Positions 24,851-31,990 of a DNA stretch of 31,990 nt are shown here, in pieces. Source of the DNA: RGIG9079 sp964567845 (GTDB lineage Bacteria > Bacteroidota > Bacteroidia > Bacteroidales > Marinifilaceae); NCBI GenBank assembly GCA_964567845.1, contig CAZMOG010000015.1, forward strand, positions 1 to 31,990, in the 5' to 3' direction. Under the pieces are notes generated by a model, which saw only the letters and a program-made list of their open reading frames with translations, was not told the origin of the DNA and searched no databases. Position 1 is the stretch's first letter; each line of letters begins with the position of its first letter. The position numbers and the translations under genes are program-made.

Positions 24851-25421
24851 TAGAGAGAAGGTAAAGGTTGCATTGTGCAACTGGCCTGATGAATACCCAT
24901 ATGTGCCTAAGGTAGATTTGACCTTATGGCACGATGGGCTATTTTTGTATTTAGAGTTCAATGTTACTGAACGATATACGCTTGGAGCAGTACAAGATGA
25001 TAACGGAGAGTGTTGGACTGATTCATGCGTTGAACTCTTTATTGCTCCCGATGATAGCGGTTACTACTACAACTTTGAATTTACTTGTACAGGAAAATTG
25101 TTGCTTGGTTACAGACCGGGGCGCGAAGGGGCTGTTATTGCTCCGTTGAGAGTTATTGACAGTGTGGTACGACAGGCCTCGCTTGGAAACAAACCTGTTG
25201 GATTGTTAGAGGATTGTAGTTGGAATTTGAAGGTGAAACTGCCTGTAACTGCGCTATTTAAACACAACTTGAAAGAGTGGAGTGGATTGAAGGCAAAGGC
25301 CAATATATACAAATGTGGTAATAAACTTCCTGAGCGTCACTTTATTAGTTACGCTCCAATCAATACTCCTGAGCCTGATTTTCACCGTCCGGAGTATTTT
25401 GTTCCAATGGAGTTTGAGTAG
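24828..25421 (+). CDS. Carbohydrate-binding family 9-like protein with non-ATG start
   Basis: A 197-residue protein resembling the CBM9-like/DUF1083 family of Bacteroidota. The marks are a short N-terminus with WPDEYPYVPKVDLTLWHDG, FLYLEFNVTE, then CWTDSCVELFIAPDDSGYYYNFEF and a closing PERHFISYAPINTPEPDFHRPEYF. No signal peptide is present, which is odd for a sugar-binding domain. There is no ATG until near the end, so translation must begin at GTG 24828 or TTG 24831; an in-frame stop lies just upstream at 24819. The start is inside the end of the HdeD-like gene, consistent with translational coupling. The ligand is unknown. The 3' end meets the GIN-domain gene with a 1-base gap. Confidence 0.75.
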   Translation: MLRVPKSSREKVKVALCNWPDEYPYVPKVDLTLWHDGLFLYLEFNVTERYTLGAVQDDNGECWTDSCVELFIAPDDSGYYYNFEFTCTGKLLLGYRPGREGAVIAPLRVIDSVVRQASLGNKPVGLLEDCSWNLKVKLPVTALFKHNLKEWSGLKAKANIYKCGNKLPERHFISYAPINTPEPDFHRPEYFVPMEFE

Positions 25422-25422
25422 A

Positions 25423-26235
25423 TTATTCTATCTTTTCGGGGATGCGTGGAACATCGGGAGTGAGAATCTGACTTACTTCATAGTGTTTAATGTCAAGCTC
25501 TTCCGGATTGTTGAAACAGGTGATTATGCTACCTCCGTATGCCTCTCCGCGAATTGCTTTCAAGGCTTCGATAGTTACTCTTGCAGCAGCGGATGTCGTA
25601 ATTTTAATGTGATCGGCAGTAATATATTTTCGCGATGTTGAGAGAACTGTGGTACCATGAGCCTGAATATCGCAAACTGCACAGCGTCCATGTAATTTGG
25701 CATCAATATTCCCGTTAAATTTGATTTTCAAGGAAGATGCCCTGATTTCCGAATATATTTTGCTGTCGTCTGTTCCTACAATATAACATTCACGATTTTC
25801 AATTGGAGCTTCAAATCGTGCTCCGTTGCTGACAAACAGGGCTGTTACATTTAGTGTTGAGTCTGATACAATCGTGGATGTTCCCGATAAATAGAATTCC
25901 GTTACATCCTTTCTGAATGGTAGAATCACCTCACAGAAGCGTCCTGCGGGCTGTGTAATTCTGGTACTGTAGTAATCGCCAATTTCAAATCTTATCTCGT
26001 TGTCGACATAGGTGATGTTGACATTGTTAATGCTCTTTTTGTCTGCCTTAATGGTGATAGATTTTGCTCCGGGCGAAAAGCGGATGTTTACATAGTCTGT
26101 AACTCTTATCTTTGTGTAGTTTTGTTCAATTGTAACATTCTTCTCCACGTAGTTCTTACTATAGCCGAGTGTGGAGCCATTAAGTATGGTGCATATAAGC
26201 ACAGCTGTTGCATAAATGAAAATTTTGCTTTTCAT
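25423..26235 (-). CDS. GIN-domain (DUF2807) exported protein
   Basis: I start at ATG 26235, which opens a signal peptide (MKSKIFIYATAVLICTILNG); the longer frame to 26268 adds 11 unhelpful residues. The 270-residue product then shows the DUF2807 'putative auto-transporter adhesin head, GIN' pattern. A beta-strand start YTKIRVTDYVNIRFSPG is followed by repeated short strands (FYLSGTSTIVSDSTLNV, ALFVSNGARFEAPI, LKIKFNGNIDAKLHG, DIQAHGTTVL) that would build a right-handed beta-helix. The function is not known. It lies 35 bases after the AraC regulator gene on the same strand and is probably co-transcribed with it. The end has a Pro-rich tail (LTPDVPRIPEKIE). Confidence 0.8.
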   Translation of the reverse strand: MKSKIFIYATAVLICTILNGSTLGYSKNYVEKNVTIEQNYTKIRVTDYVNIRFSPGAKSITIKADKKSINNVNITYVDNEIRFEIGDYYSTRITQPAGRFCEVILPFRKDVTEFYLSGTSTIVSDSTLNVTALFVSNGARFEAPIENRECYIVGTDDSKIYSEIRASSLKIKFNGNIDAKLHGRCAVCDIQAHGTTVLSTSRKYITADHIKITTSAAARVTIEALKAIRGEAYGGSIITCFNNPEELDIKHYEVSQILTPDVPRIPEKIE

Positions 26236-26270
26236 GTCTCTAGTTGTTTTTGTCGTTAGTATGTGCAAAT

Positions 26271-27164
26271 TTAATTAAATTTTCTGTATGCAAACGGTGA
26301 CATTCCCGATTTTCTTTTAAAAAATTTTCCAAATGCCGATTGATCAGAAAAGTTTAGTATTCTTGATATTTGGGCTATAGAGTATTTGGATAGGTGCAGT
26401 AGGCTTTTGGCATCGTTATAGAGCATATCAGAAATCAATTCGCTTACACTATGTCCTGTTGTTCTTTTTACAATCTTTGTTAGATAGTGAGGTGTTATAT
26501 TTAGTGAATCGGCATAGAAAGTTACTTCGTGTTTTGTTCTGTAATTGTCTGTCAAAAGTTCAATAAAGTCGGTGGTAATCTTCTCTTCCCTGTTTGACTT
26601 TTGCTTTGCAGTGTAGATTGGTAATCTTTCAATAATGTTGTGAATATCAAGGAATAGAGCAATGATATTGCACAGAATAGTATGTTTGTAATAGAGGTGA
26701 GTAGTATTTAATAGAGCTTTTTGAATATTCTCCATTCTGAATTGTAGATGTTGGGTATCCTGTTCCTGTAGGTTGATGGCCGGTGTTTTGTAAAAGCGCA
26801 CTCCGTTTCGGACGCGCATAGTTGTCATTTCGGCCGGATCCATCTCTTTCATAAAGGTGTGGCTGATAAGTAGTGAGATGCAGCAAAAATCTTCAGAGAC
26901 ATGTGTGAATTGTACTATTTGTGATGATGTTAATATAAGGAGAGTGTCCTTATGTATCTCTACGGCTTTGCTGTTTATGTTTGCAATGGAGCTTCCATTT
27001 AGAACCAAAATGGTTGATGTTCCATTTTGATTAATGTCGATATTGAGTATAGGTTTAATCTCTTTGTAGGTGAGTTCAGAACACATTACATTATCTTTTA
27101 AACCAATTCTGATACCTTGATTAGTGATTATATCATAAAAGTTAATTATCCTTTGAGTGTTCAT
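26271..27164 (-). CDS. AraC-family transcriptional regulator
   Basis: A 297-residue regulator. Residues 1-190 are a sensory part with a cupin-like beta-rich segment (ILNIDINQNGTSTILVLNG...HKDTLLILTSSQIVQF). Residues about 195-297 are a double helix-turn-helix: DSLNITPHYLTKIVKRTTGHSV is the first helix pair, and ISRILNFSDQSAFGKFFKRKSGMSPFAYRK is the second with the family signature. It is divergent from the TolC-HlyD-MFS efflux operon across 279 bases, the usual position of a local efflux regulator. The inducer is unknown. A clear minus-strand promoter lies at 27213-27242. Confidence 0.92.
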   Translation of the reverse strand: MNTQRIINFYDIITNQGIRIGLKDNVMCSELTYKEIKPILNIDINQNGTSTILVLNGSSIANINSKAVEIHKDTLLILTSSQIVQFTHVSEDFCCISLLISHTFMKEMDPAEMTTMRVRNGVRFYKTPAINLQEQDTQHLQFRMENIQKALLNTTHLYYKHTILCNIIALFLDIHNIIERLPIYTAKQKSNREEKITTDFIELLTDNYRTKHEVTFYADSLNITPHYLTKIVKRTTGHSVSELISDMLYNDAKSLLHLSKYSIAQISRILNFSDQSAFGKFFKRKSGMSPFAYRKFN

Positions 27165-27212
27165 GAGTCTCTTTGTTTGTGCGTGATTAGTCTTCTGTTT
27201 TTAAATCGTTTG

Positions 27213-27242
27213 CAAAGTTAATATTTTTATTTCTGTTTCAAA
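27213..27242 (-). promoter_or_regulatory. Promoter of the araC-type regulator gene
   Basis: On the minus strand TTTG (27239-27242) is followed after 18 bases by TAACTTTG (27213-27220). This fits the Bacteroidota -33/-7 layout closely and ends about 49 bases before the start codon. Confidence 0.7.
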
Positions 27243-27312
27243 TAAAACCAATTCTGTGATATTTGGGCTTAACTGTTTTTTATGATTTTTTAAGACCTTT
27301 GCGGCCGGATTT

Positions 27313-27400
27313 TAGTTAGGAGTGACTAGTTAGGAATTAACGAGCGTAGCGAGTAAGTCCCCCCCCTTATTAGTGCAGGCGAACTTGTGAGCAGTTAGGA
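27313..27400. repeat. AGTTAGGA repeats and C8 tract upstream of the efflux operon
   Basis: AGTTAGGA occurs at 27314-27321, 27328-27335 and 27393-27400, with a run of eight C at 27359-27366 between copies. The 279-base divergent gap (27165-27443) otherwise holds the regulator promoter on its left. I see no exact TAnnTTTG box for the efflux operon on the plus strand; the nearest, TAAGACCTTTG at 27291-27301, has three extra bases between TA and TTTG. The repeats look like decayed intergenic repeats of the kind scattered in Bacteroidales genomes. Confidence 0.6.
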
Positions 27401-27443
27401 GTTAACAGTGATGGGTAAGAGGTGATTTTTAAAGTTAAAAAAT

Positions 27444-28799
27444 ATGAGAATTAGATTTTTGGTGGTTTCAATTTTGCTTTTTGCAGGAGTTGGTGCGGAG
27501 GCGTTTGCAGCGTTTCAGGCGCAGACAGCGCAACAAGTACAACAACCGGATGAGAAGAGAGTTGAACTGACTCTGCAGCAGGTTTTTGACCTGGCTGAAG
27601 AGAGTAACAGAAGTGTGAAGAGTGCCGATGTAATGGCAATGAAGGCAGAACAGGCAATAAGTGTTGCGAAGAGTGGACGTTTGCCGGAGTTGAGTGCAGA
27701 GGTGTCTTTCCTTTATTATGGAGATGGTAAGATTATGGATCGCAATTTTTCCGATGCAATAACAGCTCCAATGCCTCATTATGGTAATAATTTGGTTGTT
27801 CAGGCGTCACAGTTGATTTATGGAGGTGGAGTTGTGGCAACCGGAGTTCAAATGGCTGAGCGAGGTTACGCAATGGCTCAGAGTGCGCGTGCCAATGTAT
27901 TGGTAAATGTAAAGTTTATGCTTGCAAGTTACTATTTGGAGCTTTTCAAGTTGAAGAATTTGGAGCAGATTTATATTAAGAACATTGAGCAGACAGAACG
28001 TTTGGTGCAGGATATTAAGGCACGTACCGCCGAGGGGTTGGCTTTGAAGAACGATGTTACCCGTTATGAGTTGCAGTTGCAGTCCTTCAATTTATCGTTG
28101 ACACAGGTAAGAAATGCACAAGAGATTATCAACAATAATCTGGCTACAGAGTTACAATTACCTCTGGGTAGTGTGATAGAGATTGATACAAATCTTATCT
28201 CTCAGTTGCCTGCTGTTATACAGGAGCATGAGTGGCAGAGGGTTGCAGGCGAGGCCTCGCCCATTATTGAATTGGCAAAACTCGAGGTTGAGCAGGCGTT
28301 GAGCAATGAGAAGATTATCAAGTCAGAGCGTTTGCCAAAGATTGCCATTATTGCTCAGGAGCATTTGGATGGCCCGATTACCATTGAAGTTCCGCCAATC
28401 GATAAGAATTTTAACTACTGGTTTGCAGGGGTTGGCATTTCATACAATTTTGCTTCGCTATATACATCGAATAAGAGAAGTGCCGAGGCAAAGTTGGCAA
28501 CTCGCAGAGCCGAGGAGGAGCGTTTGAAGGCGCAAGATGAACTTCAAATGGGTATAAAAAGCGCATACGTTAAGTTTACCGAGTCGTTTACCATTTATGA
28601 AACCTCGCTCAAAAGCCTGGAGTTGGCAAACCAAAACTATGATGTGGTGAATTATCGTTATTTGAACGATTTGGCCTTGATTACAGATATGCTCGATGCT
28701 ACAAATTCAAAGTTAAGTGCAGAGCTTGAGGCTGTTAACGCCAAGATTAACATTCTGTTTAACTACTACGCTTTGCAGCGTGTTGCCGGAGTTTTATAA
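27444..28799 (+). CDS. TolC-family outer-membrane efflux protein
   Basis: A 451-residue outer-membrane channel of a tripartite pump. It has a signal peptide (about 1-22, MRIRFLVVSILLFAGVGAEA), then the duplicated OEP pattern: LTLQQVFDLAEESNRSVKSA early, long coiled-coil helices (140-240 and 335-420), and beta-strand segments ELSAEVSFLYYG and NYWFAGVGISYNF that form the barrel. The second repeat ends YDVVNYRYLNDLALITDMLDA, a typical end motif. It is the first gene of the operon and is followed after 23 bases by the HlyD-type adaptor. Substrates are unknown. Confidence 0.93.
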   Translation: MRIRFLVVSILLFAGVGAEAFAAFQAQTAQQVQQPDEKRVELTLQQVFDLAEESNRSVKSADVMAMKAEQAISVAKSGRLPELSAEVSFLYYGDGKIMDRNFSDAITAPMPHYGNNLVVQASQLIYGGGVVATGVQMAERGYAMAQSARANVLVNVKFMLASYYLELFKLKNLEQIYIKNIEQTERLVQDIKARTAEGLALKNDVTRYELQLQSFNLSLTQVRNAQEIINNNLATELQLPLGSVIEIDTNLISQLPAVIQEHEWQRVAGEASPIIELAKLEVEQALSNEKIIKSERLPKIAIIAQEHLDGPITIEVPPIDKNFNYWFAGVGISYNFASLYTSNKRSAEAKLATRRAEEERLKAQDELQMGIKSAYVKFTESFTIYETSLKSLELANQNYDVVNYRYLNDLALITDMLDATNSKLSAELEAVNAKINILFNYYALQRVAGVL

Positions 28800-28822
28800 G
28801 TTGAATTTTTTAGATTACAGAT

Positions 28823-29857
28823 ATGAATAGAAAGAGTAAAAAGCTGGTTTTCAATATATGTGTTGGAGCCTTGATGGTGTTTGGAATTGTATGGATATTT
28901 TCAAAGTTTATCCATTTGGGAAGTGTTGAGTTTACCGATAATGCTCAGATTAAGCAGCATATTGTGCCTGTAAATTCGCGAGTACAAGGATTTATTAAAT
29001 CAATCCATTTTGATGAGTATCAGCAGGTAAAAAAGGGAGATACCCTTGTAATTATCGAGGATGCTGAGTTCCGTTTCCGTTTGGCTCAGGCCGAGGCAGA
29101 TTATCAGAGTGCGCTTTCAGGAAATAGTGCAATGAGCAGTTCTATAACAACTACACAGAACAATATTTCTGTTTCCGATGCTGCAATTAACGAGGCTAAG
29201 GTGATTATGGAGAATGCAGAGCGCGAGTATGTGCGTTTTAAGAATCTATACGAGAAGGAGGCTGTAACCAAGCAGCAGTTCGATGGAGTAAAGACTGACT
29301 ACGATGCAAGCAAGGCTCGCTATGAGATGTTGGTTCGTCAGAAAAAAAGTACCTCGTTGGTAAAGAGCGAGCAGGAGCAACGTTTGAATCAGACAGCAGC
29401 AGTTATTGAGTTGGCCAACGCTGCAGTTGAGTTGGCCAAGTTGAATTTGTCATATACCGTTATTGTTGCTCCATGCGATGGAGTTGTTGGAAGAAAGAAT
29501 ATTCAGGAGGGACAGTTGATTCAACCGGGTCAGACAATGGTGAGTGTTGTTGATGCTAATGAGAAGTGGGTCGTGGCAAACTACAAGGAGACCCAGACTG
29601 CGAATATTTCTGAGGGATGCGAAGTTGAGGTTGAGGTTGACGCTGTGCCAGGAAAGGTTTATAAGGGATTTGTAAAATCAATCTCGGGAGCGACAGGCGC
29701 AAGCTTCTCTTTAATGCCTCAGGATAACTCGTCGGGCAATTTTGTTAAGGTTGAGCAAAGAATCCCTGTGCGTATAGAGTTTTCAACAGAGAACAGTGTC
29801 GAGGATATGGCTCTGTTGCGTGCAGGAATGAATGTGGAGTGTACTGTAAACTACTAA
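28823..29857 (+). CDS. HlyD/EmrA-family membrane fusion protein
   Basis: A 344-residue periplasmic adaptor linking the MFS pump to the TolC-type channel. It has an N-terminal membrane anchor (residues 9-27), the entry motif EFTDNAQIKQHIVPVNSRVQG of EmrA-like adaptors, the first half of the lipoyl-like domain (VKKGDTLVIIEDAEF), a long alpha-hairpin (about 85-205) and the second lipoyl half (YTVIVAPCDGVVGRKNIQEGQLIQPGQ). A beta-barrel domain closes the protein (WVVANYKETQTANI). It ends 3 bases before the transporter gene, so translation is probably coupled. Confidence 0.94.
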   Translation: MNRKSKKLVFNICVGALMVFGIVWIFSKFIHLGSVEFTDNAQIKQHIVPVNSRVQGFIKSIHFDEYQQVKKGDTLVIIEDAEFRFRLAQAEADYQSALSGNSAMSSSITTTQNNISVSDAAINEAKVIMENAEREYVRFKNLYEKEAVTKQQFDGVKTDYDASKARYEMLVRQKKSTSLVKSEQEQRLNQTAAVIELANAAVELAKLNLSYTVIVAPCDGVVGRKNIQEGQLIQPGQTMVSVVDANEKWVVANYKETQTANISEGCEVEVEVDAVPGKVYKGFVKSISGATGASFSLMPQDNSSGNFVKVEQRIPVRIEFSTENSVEDMALLRAGMNVECTVNY

Positions 29858-29860
29858 TCT

Positions 29861-31456
29861 ATGCACGAGATACCTAAATTTGCAATCCCGGATATGCGTA
29901 GCTTTGTACCTGAGAAGTTACGTCCATGGATTGTAATTCTGTTCATGATTATATTTCAGCTCTCGGGAGCCGGAATATATATGGCTGCAGCTGCCGAGAT
30001 GGCAGGTGCAACCGCTCTCATGCAGCAGGATATTCTAATGATAGGCTACGCCTCGATGGCGGGAATGGCACTGACCTTTGCAGTGATGTTCAGGTTGAAG
30101 TTTCGTTTTACAACATACGTATCATTTTTGATGTGTGCCTCGGTTGTCATTATTGGAAATCTGGTCTGTATGTATTCAAAGTGCGTTCCACTTATGGTGG
30201 CAGTCAGTTTTGTTGCCGGATTCTTCAGAATGTGGGGAATATTTACTTGTAATTCAAGTGTTCAGCTCTGGATTACCCCTAAACGAGACTTGTCGATATT
30301 TTTCTGTTACATTTATCTGCAGGTTCAGATGGGAATCCAGCTCTCTGGGTTAATGACTCTACACATTGCCGACCATGCCATGTGGGAGTATATGCACTAT
30401 GCAATCATTGCCCTTTTGCTGCTGCTAATGCTGACTGTTGTAGTGATATATCACAATTGGCGCATAATGCCTAAATTGCCACTTTACGGAATCGACTGGC
30501 TTGGAGCGTTGTTGTGGGGAGGAGTAATGTTGAGTGTGATTTTTGTCTGTGTCTACGGAGACTATTACGATTGGTATGACTCTGCTCAGATTAGAATTGC
30601 AAGTGGTGCGGCCCTATTGATGATTGGATTGAATTTGTGGAGGGCATCGTTTATCCGTCACCCCTTTATCGGCTTGAAAACATGGTTATATAAGCCAATA
30701 TACATAACAATGTTGCTATATATTGTTGTTGATTTTCTGATTGCTCCGAGCCATATGTTTGAACATATGTATGTCGAGGCAATATTGGGTTACGATGCGT
30801 TGCACGCAATTTCATTGAACTGGATGGTGCTTATTGGAGTTGTGATTGGTGCACTCTTTGCTTTTATGACATTTGCAAAGCGTAAATGGCCATACCGTAT
30901 AATGACACTGATAGGTTTTTCAGGTATAGTTGGCTATTTGGTAATATTCTACTTCCTGATAGATTATAATTTGCCAAAAGAGTTTTTCTACATTCCTCTT
31001 TTTATGCGAGGTTTCGGCTATGTTGTAATAGCAATAGTGTTTTTGACTGCATTAACCAAGATACCTTTCAATGTATTCTTCCAGACCGTGTCTATGCAAG
31101 GATGGATCAGTGCAGCCTGTGGAGGTGTTATAGGAACTGCTATTCTTGGAGAGTTGTTCAAGGTGGTTATGAAGAAGAATGCCATGTTGCTTGGAACCGA
31201 GATTGATTCTGTTAACAGTATGGTAAACTTTAGTAGGTTCGGCGAGATTTATGGGGCAGTACAGCAACAGGCAATGTTGGTATCGATGAAGGAGTTATAC
31301 GGATGGTTGGCTCTGCTTGGTATTGTTTGTATTGTTGCATTCCTGTTTAACGAAAGTTCTTTGCGCCCAAGATCAATCCATCCAAAGTACTTCACAATCT
31401 GGAACTCTATTAGAAACGAGATTTTGAGAATGAGGAGTAATTCAATTAGGAATTAG
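29861..31456 (+). CDS. MFS efflux transporter, EmrB-like (DHA2-type)
   Basis: A 531-residue inner-membrane drug or metabolite exporter with about 14 hydrophobic helices, the layout of the DHA2 drug-proton antiporters that pair with EmrA adaptors. Classic MFS motif A is hard to see, as in other Bacteroidota members I recall, so the assignment rests on helix count and operon. The hydrophilic C-terminus (RPRSIHPKYFTIW, then NSIRN twice) ends inside a TTAGGAATTAGGAAT repeat whose TAG is the stop codon. The last few residues may therefore come from repeat insertion. Substrates are unknown. Confidence 0.88.
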   Translation: MHEIPKFAIPDMRSFVPEKLRPWIVILFMIIFQLSGAGIYMAAAAEMAGATALMQQDILMIGYASMAGMALTFAVMFRLKFRFTTYVSFLMCASVVIIGNLVCMYSKCVPLMVAVSFVAGFFRMWGIFTCNSSVQLWITPKRDLSIFFCYIYLQVQMGIQLSGLMTLHIADHAMWEYMHYAIIALLLLLMLTVVVIYHNWRIMPKLPLYGIDWLGALLWGGVMLSVIFVCVYGDYYDWYDSAQIRIASGAALLMIGLNLWRASFIRHPFIGLKTWLYKPIYITMLLYIVVDFLIAPSHMFEHMYVEAILGYDALHAISLNWMVLIGVVIGALFAFMTFAKRKWPYRIMTLIGFSGIVGYLVIFYFLIDYNLPKEFFYIPLFMRGFGYVVIAIVFLTALTKIPFNVFFQTVSMQGWISAACGGVIGTAILGELFKVVMKKNAMLLGTEIDSVNSMVNFSRFGEIYGAVQQQAMLVSMKELYGWLALLGIVCIVAFLFNESSLRPRSIHPKYFTIWNSIRNEILRMRSNSIRN

Positions 31457-31460
31457 GAAT
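31433..31460. repeat. TTAGGAATTAGGAAT repeat at the efflux operon's 3' end
   Basis: ATTAGGAATTAGGAAT (31445-31460) is a tandem of TTAGGAA units preceded by GAGGAGTAATTCA. It resembles the AGTTAGGA units at 27313-27400, so similar repeats bracket the efflux operon. It supplies the stop codon of the transporter gene. Confidence 0.55.
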
Positions 31461-31472
31461 GGTCGGTGCAAA

Positions 31473-31490
31473 TTTCAACGAATGTTGAAA
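31473..31490. other. Small perfect hairpin after the efflux operon
   Basis: TTTCAAC and GTTGAAA pair perfectly around the loop GAAT. A run of A, not T, follows on the plus strand, so it does not have the form of an intrinsic terminator. Confidence 0.4.
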
Positions 31491-31516
31491 AAATCCGTTG
31501 TTTTGTGAAATGATGT

Positions 31517-31563
31517 GATTCTTTATCGGTAAGTCGTTTTTTTCGAGTTACCGATAAAGAATC
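31517..31563. repeat. Perfect 16-bp inverted repeat overlapping the ATPase gene end
   Basis: GATTCTTTATCGGTAA (31517-31532) and TTACCGATAAAGAATC (31548-31563) are exact reverse complements around a 15-base loop. TCG and CGA inside the loop extend the pairing around T7. The right arm contains the stop codon and last four codons of the truncated ATPase gene. The hairpin may end transcription from either side, or mark a rearrangement joint. Confidence 0.85.
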
Positions 31564-31990
31564 TGAATATCCTTGATTATGTTTGTAGAAATCTCGTCAG
31601 ACATTTCTTTTATTTCCTTAAATGACAGCGGTTGGAGGTGAATCTGAACTCCGCGTTCTCTAAACTCGGAAACAATGTCAGAAGAAAGAAACTTCGCATT
31701 ACTTCCTGTTACATATACATCAAGATTATCTATATGTAGGAAGCCATTGAGTACATCTACGAAATCCTCCAGCATTTGAACTTCGTCAATCATCACATAA
31801 TACATATGCGAATCTTGCTTTGTCAGATTTTCGACATATTCATATAAAGTTTCTGCTTTGCGATATTTGCGATGAGCAAATGAGTCAAGTTTTATTTCGA
31901 TGATATGGCTGGTATCAATACCATTGTTTAAAAGGTGTTGTTTATAAAGGTTGAGTAGCAGATACGATTTGCCAACACGTCGTAGCCCAG
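31548..31990 (-). pseudogene. AAA_14-type ATPase, 5' end outside the window, 3' end truncated
   Basis: The minus-strand frame is open from the window edge, so an apparent start at 31805 is only an internal Met. The first visible residues read GLRRVGKSYLLLNLYKQHLL, a Walker A region. Next come a Walker B (YYVMIDEVQMLEDF), sensor-like VYVTGSNAKFLSSD and VQIHLQPLSFKEI, all marks of the ATPases (PF13173) that normally carry a C-terminal DUF4143 domain. Here only about 20 residues follow LSFKE before the TAA, so the roughly 200-residue C-terminal half is missing. The final NIIKDIQILYR faintly resembles a KDI-ER segment of that domain, so an internal deletion is possible. The stop lies in a perfect inverted repeat. 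Probably a decayed accessory gene. Confidence 0.7.

Noticed and set aside
27341..27353. CGAGCGTAGCGAG as a hairpin
   Set aside because: The halves are mirror or direct repeats, not reverse complements, so no stem forms.
31473..31490. Intrinsic terminator of the efflux operon
   Set aside because: The stem is only 7 AT-rich base pairs and is followed by A residues rather than T on the coding strand.
1..31990. tRNA, rRNA, CRISPR arrays or intact insertion sequences
   Set aside because: No cloverleaf-like sequence, regularly spaced repeats or transposase motifs were seen in the gaps or among the open frames.

Overview
The window reads as chromosome of a gut-type Bacteroidota, most likely order Bacteroidales. 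Signs of this are repeated TAnnTTTG-type -7 promoter boxes (usually TAACTTTG or TATCTTTG), weak Shine-Dalgarno sites, the rpmB-rpmG-DUF4295 trio, a GIN-domain protein, a DPP-IV peptidase, lipoproteins starting CSDD, and an AAA_14-type ATPase. Species cannot be named from the sequence. Coding density is high, no stretch over 300 bases lacks a gene, and I see no tRNA, rRNA, CRISPR array or intact insertion sequence.

Layout. (1) 59-4847, minus strand: adenylate kinase, then an operon of a patatin-like protein fused to an Omp85-type barrel and a second POTRA-barrel protein. (2) 4948-6099: an orphan NtrC-type response regulator lacking the Fis DNA-binding domain. (3) 6194-6807: ribosomal proteins L28 and L33 and a DUF4295 protein, closed by a clear terminator. 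(4) 6914-12557: DPP-IV, then tgt, an LptF/LptG-family permease and an RsuA/RluB-type pseudouridine synthase with a long R/G-rich tail. (5) 12618-16216, minus strand: prfC and uvrB.

(6) 16433-22921 is the most interesting part. An outer-membrane porin-like protein, an imelysin-family lipoprotein and a di-heme (two CXXCH) DHOR-family lipoprotein form one operon. A CcsBA (ResB-CcsA fusion) cytochrome c synthase follows under its own promoter. Both lipoproteins begin CSDD after the lipobox, resembling the Bacteroides surface-export signal, so a surface-exposed di-heme redox or iron-handling module is a reasonable hypothesis. (7) 23000-25421: a rubrerythrin with a rubredoxin-like domain at each end, ferritin, a DUF308/HdeD-like membrane protein and a CBM9-like protein form an iron/oxidative-stress operon. 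Regions 6 and 7 together are an iron/heme-themed block of about 9 kb.

(8) 25423-31456: an AraC regulator with a GIN-domain gene on the minus strand, divergent from a tripartite TolC-HlyD-MFS efflux operon. TTAGGA-type repeats lie on both sides of the efflux operon. (9) The right edge holds the end of an AAA_14 ATPase gene that appears truncated; its stop codon sits inside a perfect 16-bp inverted repeat.
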